Source of the DNA: Nitrospira sp. KM1
GTDB taxonomy: Bacteria > Nitrospirota > Nitrospiria > Nitrospirales > Nitrospiraceae
Direction: 5' to 3'
DNA: 64,000 nucleotides
Assembly (NCBI RefSeq): GCF_011405515.1
Contig: NZ_AP022671.1
Span: 3,596,001-3,660,000 of the forward strand
Both the position numbers and the translations under genes were made by a program. The notes under the pieces were generated by a model. It worked only from the letters and a program-made list of their open reading frames with translations, did not search any database and was not told the origin of the DNA. This document shows, in pieces, positions 17,954-27,487 of this stretch. The number at the start of each line of letters is the position of its first letter. Position 1 is the first letter of the stretch.

Positions 17954-18979
17954 ATGAATGATCGCTTCCTCAAAGCCTGTCGGCGCGAGCCTGTGGATTG
18001 CACCCCTGTATGGTTTATGCGCCAGGCCGGACGATATATGTCTGAATACCGGTCTTTGCGGGCGAAGCATTCCATGCTGGATCTCTGCAAGACTCCCGAA
18101 CTGGCCGCGCAGGTGACGCTTCAGCCGATCGACCGGTTCCCTCTCGATGCCGCCATCATCTTCGCGGACATTCTTCTTCCTCTCGAGGCCATGGGTTTGG
18201 ACTTGGAGTTTGCCGAAGGCGAAGGACCCGTCATTCACAATCCTGTCCGTGAACGGGCGGATGTCGAGCGGCTGACGGTCATCGACGGCCATGAATTGGA
18301 CTATGTCGGCCAGGCTATCCGACAGGCCCGCCGCGCACTGGACGGCAAGGTTCCGTTGATCGGATTTGCCGGCGCTCCCTTCACGCTGGCCAGCTATGCG
18401 ATCGAGGGTGGTGGGTCCCGCAACTACGTCTTGACCAAGTCCATGATGTATCGCGAGCCGGACAACTGGCACAAACTGATGGACAAATTGGCCCGGGTCG
18501 TCACCGGGTATCTTCGCCGTCAAATACAGGCCGGTGCGCAAGCGGTGCAACTCTTCGACAGCTGGGTCGGATGCCTGTCAGCCGGCGACTACGCCGAATA
18601 CGTGTTGCCGCACGTGCAGATGATCTTTGAAGGCTTGAAGCGGGAAGGCGTGCCGATGATTCATTTCGGGACCGGCACGACTGCCATTCTTCGCCAGATG
18701 CGCGAGGCCGGAGGTGATGTCATCGGAGTCGATTGGCGCATCCATCTCGACGAAGCGTGGGCCATGATCGGCTATGACCGGGCTGTGCAAGGCAATCTCG
18801 ACCCGGTGACGCTGTATGCGCCCTTGCTCGAAATCGAACGGCGGATCGAGGATATCCTGAACCGGGCCGATGGGCGCAACGGGCATATTTTCAACCTGGG
18901 CCACGGTATTCTGCCGACCACCCCGATCGATCACGTGGCAGCAGCCATCGACATGATTCACAAGCTGAGTCAGCGCTGA
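17954..18979 (+). CDS. hemE: Uroporphyrinogen decarboxylase
   Basis: HemE decarboxylates the four acetate side chains of uroporphyrinogen III to give coproporphyrinogen III in haem synthesis. The 341-residue protein has the N-terminal signature PVWFMRQAGRYMSEYR, the second signature region GFAGAPFTLASYAIEGG and the usual C-terminal GHGILPTTP. The length is normal. It has no Shine-Dalgarno site and probably uses a nearly leaderless mRNA. hemG follows after 165 bases. Haem supply suits the cytochrome-rich content of the window. Confidence 0.95.
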   Translation: MNDRFLKACRREPVDCTPVWFMRQAGRYMSEYRSLRAKHSMLDLCKTPELAAQVTLQPIDRFPLDAAIIFADILLPLEAMGLDLEFAEGEGPVIHNPVRERADVERLTVIDGHELDYVGQAIRQARRALDGKVPLIGFAGAPFTLASYAIEGGGSRNYVLTKSMMYREPDNWHKLMDKLARVVTGYLRRQIQAGAQAVQLFDSWVGCLSAGDYAEYVLPHVQMIFEGLKREGVPMIHFGTGTTAILRQMREAGGDVIGVDWRIHLDEAWAMIGYDRAVQGNLDPVTLYAPLLEIERRIEDILNRADGRNGHIFNLGHGILPTTPIDHVAAAIDMIHKLSQR

Positions 18980-19144
18980 CGTCCTGCCGTTGAAAGCCGG
19001 GTGCATACCGGCTAACGATGGTTAGTTTCATGCGATGCTTCCGTGATGGATGCCTTCCGCAGATGAGTCCGGCATGCGATTCAAGGCACACTCAAACCTC
19101 ATGATGCGGCTCCTCCCTCAGGTGTCGCGTCAGCTCGTCCGTCC

Positions 19145-20602
19145 GTGAAGAATCCTCGTACCGTTGCCATCGTCGGCGGAGGCATCTCCGGTCTTGCGGC
19201 CGCGTTTGCATTGGTGGAACGCGCGAAAGAGGAAGGCCTTCCACTCCGGCTCACACTCATCGATGCGGATCGATCATGGGGGGGCAAGATCGTCACGCAC
19301 CGCATCGGGGATCTCCTGACCGAAGCGGGACCCGACTCCTTTCTGTCTCAAAAGCCGGCCGGTCTGCAACTGGTCCATAAGCTCGGCCTGACCGATCAGC
19401 TGATCAATACGAACGAAACCGGGAAGAAGGCATTCGTCTATTGCCGCGGACGTCTGTGCGAATTGCCGGAAGGCTTGGTCGTGCTCAGACCCGGTCAGAT
19501 CGCGCCGTTTCTACGAAGCGGATTGCTGACTCCGCTGGGACTTGCCCGTATGGGATTGGATTTGGTCATGCCCGCTTCACCGCAGAATGGCGACGAATCG
19601 GTGGCTTCATTTTTCCGCCGTCGATTCGGCCGGCAGGTCTTCGAACGCATGATGGAGCCTCTTCTGGCCGGCATCTACGCCGGTGACGCGGAGCACATGA
19701 GCCTGCGCGCCACCTTTCCGAGATTCATCGAATTAGAGCGCGAGCACGGGAGTGTAATTCGCGGCATGATGGCTGCACGAACGGCTCATGAACAGCCCGA
19801 ACCGGGACGAACGCCGCGCACCATGTTCGTCAGCCTGAAACACGGCTTGGCGGATCTTGTGGAAGCCATTGTTCGGCGGCTCACCGAGCAGGGCGTCACG
19901 CTCAGATCCGGCACGACGGTCGAATCCCTGCGAGTGCGTTCACATGCGTTGGGGCGTTGGATGTACGACATCATGTTGAGCGACGGATCCGCTCTCTCCG
20001 CGGAAAGTCTCGTACTCGCGGCGCCGGCCTACGCCTCGGCCGAATTATTGCGGCCGTTGACCCCGATTGCCGGAGGGCTACTCGACATGATTCCCTATGC
20101 CTCGACAGCGACGATTGCCATAGCCTATCCTGCAGCCGTCATCGGTGGTGCGGTGCAGGGATTTGGATTCGTCGTGCCTCGGACGGAACAGAAGGACCTG
20201 ATTGCCGCCACGTGGACCTCGTTGAAATGGCCGCACCGCGCTCCGGCTGATCAACTGCTGGCGCGCTGCTATGTCGGAGGAGTCGGACGGGAGGATATCC
20301 TCCAACTCGACGATCAGGCGTTGGTGCAGAGAATCAAGGGGGAGTTACGGGCGATCTGCGGCATCACCGCTGAACCCACATTTGCGGAAGTCAACCGCTG
20401 GGTCAACGCCATGCCGCAATATGTCATAGGGCATCTCGATCGGCTGGCTCAGCTCGAGGCCGCTTTGAGCCGGTACGGAGGACTTGTGTTGACGGGCGCG
20501 GCCTATCGCGGAGTGGGCATACCCGATTGCATCAGGGATGGAGCTCTGGCCGCCGAGCGTGTCATGCAACATCTTTCAAGCCAAGGAATGGAACGGAGAT
20601 AA
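19145..20602 (+). CDS. hemG: Oxygen-dependent-type protoporphyrinogen oxidase (HemG/HemY)
   Basis: This FAD enzyme oxidises protoporphyrinogen IX to protoporphyrin IX, peripherally at the membrane. The 485-residue protein starts from GTG. It has the dinucleotide-binding VAIVGGGISGLAAAF, the second FAD segment LIDADRSWGGKI, and the C-terminal GAAYRGVGIPDCIRDG, which in the family contacts FAD. The end lies 10 bases before a small hypothetical gene. The gap to hemE contains a short AGCCGG/CCGGCT hairpin. No ferrochelatase gene is adjacent. Confidence 0.92.
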   Translation: MKNPRTVAIVGGGISGLAAAFALVERAKEEGLPLRLTLIDADRSWGGKIVTHRIGDLLTEAGPDSFLSQKPAGLQLVHKLGLTDQLINTNETGKKAFVYCRGRLCELPEGLVVLRPGQIAPFLRSGLLTPLGLARMGLDLVMPASPQNGDESVASFFRRRFGRQVFERMMEPLLAGIYAGDAEHMSLRATFPRFIELEREHGSVIRGMMAARTAHEQPEPGRTPRTMFVSLKHGLADLVEAIVRRLTEQGVTLRSGTTVESLRVRSHALGRWMYDIMLSDGSALSAESLVLAAPAYASAELLRPLTPIAGGLLDMIPYASTATIAIAYPAAVIGGAVQGFGFVVPRTEQKDLIAATWTSLKWPHRAPADQLLARCYVGGVGREDILQLDDQALVQRIKGELRAICGITAEPTFAEVNRWVNAMPQYVIGHLDRLAQLEAALSRYGGLVLTGAAYRGVGIPDCIRDGALAAERVMQHLSSQGMERR

Positions 20603-20612
20603 GGATTCGCCC

Positions 20613-21026
20613 ATGCCCACGGACAATACATTGACAATCCTGCACGTCAGCGGACCATTTCGAGAACCCAGAGAACCGGTGTTCTCCTACGATTATTCAT
20701 TGCAGCGGCCGATGTGGCCGATGCCGCACGCCGCGCGTGTGAAGATATCGATCACCGATGAATTGGATATCATCAGGGGCAAACTCCTCGGCACAGTGAA
20801 CGGTACACCCGGGCAACAGCTGCTGATCGGGCAGTTGTTGTCGCGGCGTATCGCGGATGAAAAATTGAAGATCGCGGATCGTGAGGGATTGTTGTCCGAC
20901 CGGCGGGACGTGATCGTGGCCCCGTTTACCGGCGCACACGCGCATCTTTTTCCCAAGCTGGAGGAGTGGGCGGGTCGCGAACAGGAGCGCCTGCGGGCCG
21001 AGGTCAAAACGCGGACCGGTCTCTGA
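20613..21026 (+). CDS. Hypothetical protein downstream of hemG
   Basis: A 137-residue soluble protein starting MPTDNTLTILHVSGPFREP. It has an aromatic patch (FSYDYSLQRPMWPMPHAARV), then a helical region and the segment VIAPFTGAHAHLFPKLEEW in which His residues cluster. No signal or membrane helix is seen. GGAGATAAGG precedes the ATG, and tight spacing to hemG suggests co-transcription. The family is not recognised; it converges with the next gene with a 2-base gap. Confidence 0.65.
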   Translation: MPTDNTLTILHVSGPFREPREPVFSYDYSLQRPMWPMPHAARVKISITDELDIIRGKLLGTVNGTPGQQLLIGQLLSRRIADEKLKIADREGLLSDRRDVIVAPFTGAHAHLFPKLEEWAGREQERLRAEVKTRTGL

Positions 21027-21028
21027 GT

Positions 21029-21637
21029 CTAGAAAAGTTTGCGATAGTGCTTGGAATGGACGCCGGATTCATCGGCAAACCCGATCGAACCTGCATCCGG
21101 CGCGCCCGTGTTATTCATGTCGATGCGGTAATGCCCCCGGATCTCTTCCATGGCGACCTCGAACGGCACGGCGTCCGGGTAGAGGCCTCCCGGCGCATGA
21201 GCGCCGCGCGTCAGGGTCTTGATGACCTCGGTTTGCGCATACTTAGGGTCGGATACCACATAAATATCGGCCACCGAGTGATCTCCGAGCGTATGGCCCG
21301 GTGTCGTGGCCGGAACCAAGTCCGTCAGCGATCCGGCCAGGCGTTCTTTTTTTAAGCGCTTGAGCAGACCGATCACCTGGCTGTCGGTGGCCTGCGCCGG
21401 CACGACGATGCTGACCGCGTTCATCTCGGGAACCGTAGCCTGGACCTTGAAAATCACCGGCGCGGCTTCGGGATCCTCAATCATGGGGACCGTCGGACCC
21501 TCGGTGCCGGCCGCCTGCTTGTTCTTCGAACTCGGTACGATCAACGCCACGAACAGCCAGAGGCCTATTAACACGCTGAATACGACGATCAGCGGATGAA
21601 TGCCCGCGCGCTTGCCCTCTTCGTATTCGTCACTCAT
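21029..21637 (-). CDS. Single-pass membrane-anchored protein, unknown
   Basis: A 202-residue protein with one membrane helix near the N-terminus (about residues 14-36, HPLIVVFSVLIGLWLFVALIV) and a soluble, probably periplasmic part. That part has alternating hydrophobic strands (VIFKVQATVPEMNAVSIVV) and a helical LLKRLKKERLAG. The Lys-rich MSDEYEEGKRAG start is cytoplasmic. Its start codon overlaps the mazG stop (4 bases), so it is translationally coupled to mazG. I do not know the family. Confidence 0.7.
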   Translation of the reverse strand: MSDEYEEGKRAGIHPLIVVFSVLIGLWLFVALIVPSSKNKQAAGTEGPTVPMIEDPEAAPVIFKVQATVPEMNAVSIVVPAQATDSQVIGLLKRLKKERLAGSLTDLVPATTPGHTLGDHSVADIYVVSDPKYAQTEVIKTLTRGAHAPGGLYPDAVPFEVAMEEIRGHYRIDMNNTGAPDAGSIGFADESGVHSKHYRKLF

Positions 21638-22473
21638 GGCCGTGCTCCTTCGGATCCACGACGCTTGGCTTCATCCCATAATCCGTTCATCTCGTCCAGG
21701 GAGAGTTCGCCGACAGAACGCCCGGACGCGGAAGCTCGGGTTTCGATATATTGAAACCGTTCGATAAATCGGCTGATGGATTGCCGCAATGCGTCCTCCG
21801 GATTGACTTTGATGAAACGCGCGAGATTCACCAACGAAAATAACACATCGCCAAATTCATCCGCGATGTGCCGTTGCCGGCCGTCCGAGTCCGATCCCGT
21901 CGCACGAATGGCCATGCGGAGCTCGCGGATCTCCTCTTCAATTTTGCTCAAGACCTGATCGAATCCCGTCTCGTCCTGGGTCCAGTCGAATCCGACGCGG
22001 GATGCCCGTGCCTGAATCTGATACGCCCGAAGCAGGGCGGGGAGAGTCTTCGGAACGCCGTCGAGCACAGATTCCGGCCGCCCGGCCGCCCGGCGCTCGG
22101 CCTGCTTGATGTCTTCCCAGCGTGCCAACACCTGGTCGGCATTGGCCGGTTTCGGATCGGTCGAACCGTTGGGAAAGACGTGCGGGTGACGTCGGATCAG
22201 CTTGTCAGCCAGTTGATCGAGTACGGTGTCGACCGTGAAGTGCCCCGCCTCTGAGGCGATCTGGCTGTGAAAGAGAACTTGGAGGAGCACGTCGCCCAGC
22301 TCCTCGGGCAGCTTGGCACGGTCCGCATGGTCGATAGCATCGAGGACTTCATAGGTTTCTTCGATCAGATACGGTTTGAGTGACTCATGAGTTTGTTTGC
22401 GATCCCACGGACAACCCTCCGGCGCGCGCAAGGCAGCCATGAGGGCGATCAACTTTTGAAACCGCTCAGACAT
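21634..22473 (-). CDS. mazG: Nucleoside triphosphate pyrophosphohydrolase MazG
   Basis: MazG hydrolyses (d)NTPs to NMP and PPi, cleaning aberrant nucleotides and modulating the stringent response. This 279-residue protein has the two tandem MazG domains of the full-length form. The first includes CPWDRKQTHESLKPYLIEE and EELGDVLLQVLFH; the second DEFGDVLFSLVNLARF. The acidic EExxE/ExxD metal ligands are present. The start at MSERFQKL (22473) is preferred over the codon at 22488. Confidence 0.93.
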   Translation of the reverse strand: MSERFQKLIALMAALRAPEGCPWDRKQTHESLKPYLIEETYEVLDAIDHADRAKLPEELGDVLLQVLFHSQIASEAGHFTVDTVLDQLADKLIRRHPHVFPNGSTDPKPANADQVLARWEDIKQAERRAAGRPESVLDGVPKTLPALLRAYQIQARASRVGFDWTQDETGFDQVLSKIEEEIRELRMAIRATGSDSDGRQRHIADEFGDVLFSLVNLARFIKVNPEDALRQSISRFIERFQYIETRASASGRSVGELSLDEMNGLWDEAKRRGSEGARP

Positions 22474-22608
22474 GATCAAACCCTTCACGAATGTGAGAGG
22501 CGCATTATACTCGGTTCGAAGGATGCTTCAACGCGGCGGCTGGATCTTGCGACCCCAGGATGCCTATGGTAGGCTTCCGCGATATCTGGAATTTGCGAGG
22601 CATAAGCA

Positions 22609-23007
22609 GTGGCGGGAGACAAGGAAGAGGGGTTCGTCATTCGAGATCGGCGAGGCTCCGGAGGAGCGGAGAAGGCTCCTGCGCCGCCTCCACCGTCTGC
22701 TTCGGCGGCCGAGCATCCGCCGCATGTGCCATCATGGGAAGCGGATGAAAAAGCCGCGCCGCCGGTGACGTTTGCTTCGTTCGTGATTTCGCTGGGAAGC
22801 TCTTCGCTCATGTTGATGGGGGAAAAACTGGAACCCCAGCAACCCTCCATGCCAGTCAATCTGCCGCAGGCCAAGGAAATCATCGATCTGCTGTCTGTCC
22901 TGGAGGAAAAAACCAAGGGCAACCTCACATCGGACGAACAAGCGGTGTTGCGGGACATGCTCTACGCCTTGCGCATGAAATACGTGAGCCTGACCACCGG
23001 ATCATAA
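22609..23007 (+). CDS. DUF1844-type protein
   Basis: A 132-residue protein with a disordered, Pro/Ala-rich N-terminal half and a C-terminal helical domain. The domain contains FASFVISLGSSSLMLMGE and NLPQAKEIIDLLSVLEEKT, then an ending that matches DUF1844. That family is conserved in several phyla and has no known activity. The start is GTG with GAGG 9 bases upstream. It precedes the NtrY-like kinase gene and may be co-transcribed with it. Confidence 0.8.
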   Translation: MAGDKEEGFVIRDRRGSGGAEKAPAPPPPSASAAEHPPHVPSWEADEKAAPPVTFASFVISLGSSSLMLMGEKLEPQQPSMPVNLPQAKEIIDLLSVLEEKTKGNLTSDEQAVLRDMLYALRMKYVSLTTGS

Positions 23008-23108
23008 TCCCGCCGCGATTGCGGCCGTGTGAGCCGCAACAACAACTCCGTTATTGTCAGAGATCTGCACCCGTGGCTGAAACCCCCCGACCGGAAGGAA
23101 CGCGGGAC

Positions 23109-25442
23109 GTGAGTGACCTTCAAAAAGATCATGGGTCACTGGCCTGGGAAGGACCGGATCGCCGTTCCCAACCGGCCTCCACCGCGCCCGGCGGCCGTGT
23201 GTCCGCTCTGCCGGGGCTGAACCCCGAACCCGAAAGACGAAAACGCCACCTGCGGCCGGTATGGATCGTCCTGCTCCTGCTCATGTCGTGTCTCGCCCTG
23301 ACGTTCTACTACACACAAATGGTCGAGCCCGGCGGCGAGGATACGGACTCCTTCATCCTGCCGACCAGTTATGCGCTGGTGCTGCTGCTGATCAACCTCG
23401 ATCTCATCGGGGTCGTCGTCCTGCTCTTGCTGCTGTCCAGAAATCTCATCAAGGCCTATTTCGAACGCCGGCACCGGATGCTCGGCTCCGGATTCCGCAC
23501 AAAACTGGTGGCCGCCTTCATCGGATTTTCGCTGATTCCGACGGTGCTGCTGGCTCTGGTCGCGAGCGGGCTGGTGAACAAAGCCGTCGATGTCTGGTTC
23601 AGCGATCAGATCGATCGTGTCATGAGGGATTCCTACGAAGTGGCCCGCATGCAGCATGCGGGGCACATCACACTGGCCGTCAACAGCGCAAGGGCGATTA
23701 GCCAGGAAATCTATCGTGAGGATCTGCTCTTCCCCGAACAGCGCGATCTGCTGGTCTCGGCGATGGCGCGCAAGCGGGTGGAGTTTGGAGTGGCGGGCAT
23801 CGAGGTGTTTTCATCCAAGATGGAAACGTTGACCAAATCGTTAGACCCGGAAGTGCCCCCTGGAGTCTTGGATCTACCAATCGGACAGCTCATTCTTCAG
23901 GCCATCAACGGAAAGCAGGAGACGAACACCGTCCAGGAAGCGCAGACCGGCCGTCTGGTCAGGGCCGCGGCGCCCATCGCGTTGAGCGGCCGCCGCGGCG
24001 AAGTGGGCGGGGTCGTAGTGGTCGATGCGTATGTGCCGGAGTCTCTGCTGGCCAAGATGGAAGGCATCGGCCGCCAGTATGAGGAATACAAACAGATCAA
24101 GGCGATGAAAAACCCGATCAAGGCCGGCGCCTATCTTTTCGTCGCCGTCATCACCGTCTTGATTCTTTTCGGAGCGACCTGGTTCGGGTTTTATGTGGCG
24201 AGGAGCATTACGGTGCCGATTCAACGGCTGGCCGAGGCCACGGAAGCCATCGCGCAGGGCGATCTGTCCGTCCGCATCGACGCGAAGGCGACCGACGAAA
24301 TCGGGACGTTGATCGAATCATTCAACCGGATGACGGCGGATCTGCAGGGGAACAAATCGGCGATCGAATCCGCCAACCGGTCATTGCGGCAGAACAACCT
24401 GGAACTCGATCGACGCCGCGCCTATATCGAAACGGTCGTCGAAACGATTGCCGCCGGCCTCGTCTCGATCGACCGGAACGGCCAGATCACCAATTTTAAT
24501 CCGTCCGGAGAGCGCATTCTTGGCCTTTCCGCGGACCGCTTCCACGACCGGTCGGCCAATGACGTGTTCAAGGAGTTCGGGCTCACGCTCTTCCAGACGC
24601 TCTACGACCGGATGCTGGTGGACCAGCGCGATGATCTGACGATGGACGGCACGGTCGAGGTCGAGGGAAAATTTCTGACGATCGCGCTGCACGGCTCGCG
24701 CATGAAGGATGAGTTGGACCAAGACCTCGGCATCGTGCTGGTGTTCGAGGACCTGACCGAATTGTTGAAAGCCCAGAAGGTCGCGGCCTGGCAGGAGGTC
24801 GCGCGGCGTGTTGCCCACGAAATCAAGAATCCGCTCACGCCCATTCAGCTCTCCGCTCAACGGATGCGGAAGAAGTTCTTCGAACGGGCGCCGGATTTCG
24901 AACGGGTGTTCGACGAGTCCACCAACGTCATCGTCAACGAAGTGACGAGCTTGAAACACATGGTGGACGAGTTCTCCAAGTTCGCCCGGCTGCCGGCGCC
25001 GCAGTTGGCGCAGCAATCGCTGCATGACGTCATCAACGAGGTGATTGCGCTCTACCGCGGGGCGCACAAGGACATTCAATTGCTCGTGACGCTGGACGAC
25101 GATCTGCCCGCCCTCAAGTTCGACTGGGAGCAGATCAAACGCGTGCTCGTGAATCTCCTCGACAACGCGATTCAGGCGATGAACCAGAAGGGGCGGGTGT
25201 GGCTGACGACCCAGTACGACACGAAACGCCGGCGCGCGGTCGTCAGCATCGCGGACGAGGGGACCGGGATCGCCGCCGAGGATCAGGAAAAGCTGTTCGT
25301 GCCCTACTTCACCAGAAAGAAGACGGGGACGGGACTGGGGTTGGCGATCGTGCGGCGCATCATTACCGATCATGAGGGGCAGATCAGCGCGGGAAACAAT
25401 CATCCTCGCGGAGCCTTGTTTACGTTTGAACTCCCGGTGTGA
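23109..25442 (+). CDS. NtrY-like membrane histidine kinase
   Basis: This sensor kinase probably phosphorylates the adjacent NtrX-like regulator. The product is about 777 residues. It has three to four N-terminal membrane helices with a periplasmic loop, a HAMP domain starting YVARSITVPIQRLAEATEAIAQG, and a PAS domain (ETVVETIAAGLVSIDRNGQ). The HisKA box is RRVAHEIKNPLTPIQLSAQR and the HATPase has N and G boxes (NLLDNAIQAMN, TGTGLGLAIVRRI). This order is that of NtrY. The start is uncertain: GTG 23109 has AAGGAA nearby, while GTG 23073 and TTG 23019 are in frame. The signal is unknown; nitrogen or redox control is typical of the family. Confidence 0.88.
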   Translation: MSDLQKDHGSLAWEGPDRRSQPASTAPGGRVSALPGLNPEPERRKRHLRPVWIVLLLLMSCLALTFYYTQMVEPGGEDTDSFILPTSYALVLLLINLDLIGVVVLLLLLSRNLIKAYFERRHRMLGSGFRTKLVAAFIGFSLIPTVLLALVASGLVNKAVDVWFSDQIDRVMRDSYEVARMQHAGHITLAVNSARAISQEIYREDLLFPEQRDLLVSAMARKRVEFGVAGIEVFSSKMETLTKSLDPEVPPGVLDLPIGQLILQAINGKQETNTVQEAQTGRLVRAAAPIALSGRRGEVGGVVVVDAYVPESLLAKMEGIGRQYEEYKQIKAMKNPIKAGAYLFVAVITVLILFGATWFGFYVARSITVPIQRLAEATEAIAQGDLSVRIDAKATDEIGTLIESFNRMTADLQGNKSAIESANRSLRQNNLELDRRRAYIETVVETIAAGLVSIDRNGQITNFNPSGERILGLSADRFHDRSANDVFKEFGLTLFQTLYDRMLVDQRDDLTMDGTVEVEGKFLTIALHGSRMKDELDQDLGIVLVFEDLTELLKAQKVAAWQEVARRVAHEIKNPLTPIQLSAQRMRKKFFERAPDFERVFDESTNVIVNEVTSLKHMVDEFSKFARLPAPQLAQQSLHDVINEVIALYRGAHKDIQLLVTLDDDLPALKFDWEQIKRVLVNLLDNAIQAMNQKGRVWLTTQYDTKRRRAVVSIADEGTGIAAEDQEKLFVPYFTRKKTGTGLGLAIVRRIITDHEGQISAGNNHPRGALFTFELPV

Positions 25443-25517
25443 TTCCACTGCCGGAGGGTGGCCCGTGATGGGCGGACAAGCCGGTGCAGTCAGTTCTTGG
25501 CGGAGGGGAAACGACGC

Positions 25518-26927
25518 ATGTCAGCTTCAATTCTAGTCGTGGATGATGAAGAGGCCATTCTGTCCTCGCTGAGCAGCATTTTGCAGGACGAAGGATACGA
25601 GGTCGCCACAGCCAAAACGGGAGGGGAAGCGCTGAAGATCTTCACGATGGATCCCCCGGATCTGATGATCTTGGATATCTGGATGCCCGAAATGGACGGG
25701 CTCGAGACGCTCCGGCGGGTGCGGGAGCTGGTTCCCACCGCCCAGGTGATGATGATGTCCGGCCACGGGTCGATCGAGACGGCGGTCAAGGCGATCAAAC
25801 TCGGCGCCTACGACTATATCGAGAAGCCGCTGTCGCTCGAAAATGTGACGCTGCGCGTGAAGCACGCACTGGAGCAGTATCGGTTGGAAGAGGAAAACCG
25901 CTCTCTTCGCACCAAAGTCCAGCGGAAGTTCGAGTTGGTCGGACAATCGGCGGCCATGCAGCAGCTTCGGCAATTGATCGAAACGGCCGGCCCCACCAAC
26001 AGCCGTGTATTGATCGGCGGGGAAAATGGCACGGGCAAGGAATTGGTGGCGCGGGCCATCCATCTTCAAAGCGCGCGGGGCGACCGGCCGTTTGTCGCGG
26101 TGAACTGCGCGGCCATTCCCGAGACGCTGATCGAAAGCGAGTTGTTCGGCCACGAGAAAGGATCGTTCAGCGGCGCGACCTCGATGAAGCGCGGGCAGTT
26201 CGAGCAGGCCGACGGCGGCACGCTGTTCCTCGATGAAATCGGCGACATGAGCCTCAGCACCCAAGCCAAAGTCCTTCGCGCGTTGCAGGAACAGCAGTTC
26301 ACCCGGGTGGGCGGGACGAAGCTGATGAAGGTCGACGTTCGGGTCCTCGCCGCTTCGAACAAGGATCTGTTCAAGGAAATCGATAAAGGCGCATTTCGTG
26401 AGGATTTATACTATCGCTTGAACGTCGTCCCGATCGAAGTGCCGCCGCTGCGTGAACGGCGGGAAGACATTCCGTTGCTCATACGGCATTTTTTACGCGT
26501 ACATGCCGAAGAACAAGGGCTTCGGATGAAAGAAATCACACCGGAAGCCATGCATGTGTTCCAGCAGTACGAATGGCCGGGCAATATCAGGGAGCTCAGA
26601 AACCTGATCGAACGGCTCATGATCATGGTGCCGGGGTCCGTGATCGACACGCACCAGGCCGCCATGTCGTTACAAGGCCGCCAGCCGGCGGGAGGGGCAG
26701 CCGCTTCGAGCATCCCGGCGTCCATGCCTTCCGCCAATCCGGTGCTCTCCCAGACGTTCGATTCGCTTCGCGATGCAAGAAACGCGTTCGAAAAGGACTA
26801 TATAGGACGCAAGTTGCGGGAGCATCACTGGAACATTTCACGGACCGCCGAGGATCTCAAGATCGAGCGGAGCCACTTGCATCGCAAGATCAAGCTGCTG
26901 GATGTCGAAATGAGGCCTGAGAGCTGA
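25518..26927 (+). CDS. NtrX/NtrC-like sigma-54-dependent response regulator
   Basis: A 469-residue activator. The receiver domain has ILVVDDEEAIL and the phospho-acceptor Asp in LMILDIWMPEMDG. The AAA+ domain has Walker A GENGTGKE and Walker B GTLFLDEIGDM; the sigma-54 contact loop reads GSFSGA instead of GAFTGA. A Fis-type helix-turn-helix lies at the end (ISRTAEDLKIERSHLHRKIK). It follows the NtrY-like kinase by 75 bases and is its probable partner. The ATG follows GGAGGGG. The last bases overlap the left end of a repeat element. Confidence 0.9.
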   Translation: MSASILVVDDEEAILSSLSSILQDEGYEVATAKTGGEALKIFTMDPPDLMILDIWMPEMDGLETLRRVRELVPTAQVMMMSGHGSIETAVKAIKLGAYDYIEKPLSLENVTLRVKHALEQYRLEEENRSLRTKVQRKFELVGQSAAMQQLRQLIETAGPTNSRVLIGGENGTGKELVARAIHLQSARGDRPFVAVNCAAIPETLIESELFGHEKGSFSGATSMKRGQFEQADGGTLFLDEIGDMSLSTQAKVLRALQEQQFTRVGGTKLMKVDVRVLAASNKDLFKEIDKGAFREDLYYRLNVVPIEVPPLRERREDIPLLIRHFLRVHAEEQGLRMKEITPEAMHVFQQYEWPGNIRELRNLIERLMIMVPGSVIDTHQAAMSLQGRQPAGGAAASSIPASMPSANPVLSQTFDSLRDARNAFEKDYIGRKLREHHWNISRTAEDLKIERSHLHRKIKLLDVEMRPES

Positions 26928-27123
26928 GTCGCTTCAGCTCGATGGCCGGAGTCCTGTTGGTCCGCTGTACGCCTCGCCGTCTCTTCGCTCCGCAACTCGT
27001 TGCGCTTGGCGCTCCCGCGCGAGCACAGCTTCGGACAATGCTCGCTACCGGCCTTCGGCCGTCGATCCGGCTCGGCTACATCGGGTGCAACAGGGCTCTG
27101 ATGCCCGCTGAAAGCGACTCAGC
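26923..27123. repeat. MITE-like element with terminal inverted repeats
   Basis: GCTGAGTCGCTTCAGC (26923-26938) and the complement of GCTGAAAGCGACTCAGC (27107-27123) differ by one base and bound about 200 bases of non-coding, hairpin-rich DNA. The left end lies on the stop codon of the NtrX-like gene. The open frame across this area (26942-27430) has no protein-like features. Confidence 0.55.
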
Positions 27124-27487
27124 TCCCCCTAGAGTTACTGTTGATGGAAATTTCTGGAATTCCACTCGGGCGCGACGTACGTCGCGTACCCTCGGTCAGT
27201 TCCAGCTTTCCTGCTCGGCAACGCCACGTGGGACCCCGCTTCTCCGGCGACGGTCGCGAAGAGCCAGGCAGGCTTTGATGTGTGAATTGGGGGGATGGGT
27301 CCGTCTCGGCGATATCAGAGCGTTATCGGGACCCTGCTGCTCGTTCGGCCGCTCAGCTTTCCACGAGGAGATGAAAAGTGTAAGAATCTCCCTTCTGGGC
27401 CACAGCCAGATTGTTGTTCTTGAAGGATGAAACGTATGTCCAGTGAACTGATTGCATCGACATCACATTCATCAATGACAGTAGACT
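27124..27487. other. Intergenic region with 16-bp palindrome
   Basis: No convincing gene. It contains the perfect palindrome CGCGACGTACGTCGCG at 27171-27186 flanked by CTGGAA/TTCCAG. From about 27350 there is an abrupt shift to AT-richer sequence leading into the phosphoribosyltransferase-like gene. A 24-codon frame at 27436 has a good AAGGA site (MSSELIASTSHSSMT...) and may be the displaced true start of that gene. Confidence 0.4.

Noticed and set aside
26942-27430. 162-codon open frame after the NtrX-like gene
   Set aside because: Arg/Ser-rich composition with no domain pattern. It runs through the inverted-repeat element and the palindrome, and high GC explains the open frame.
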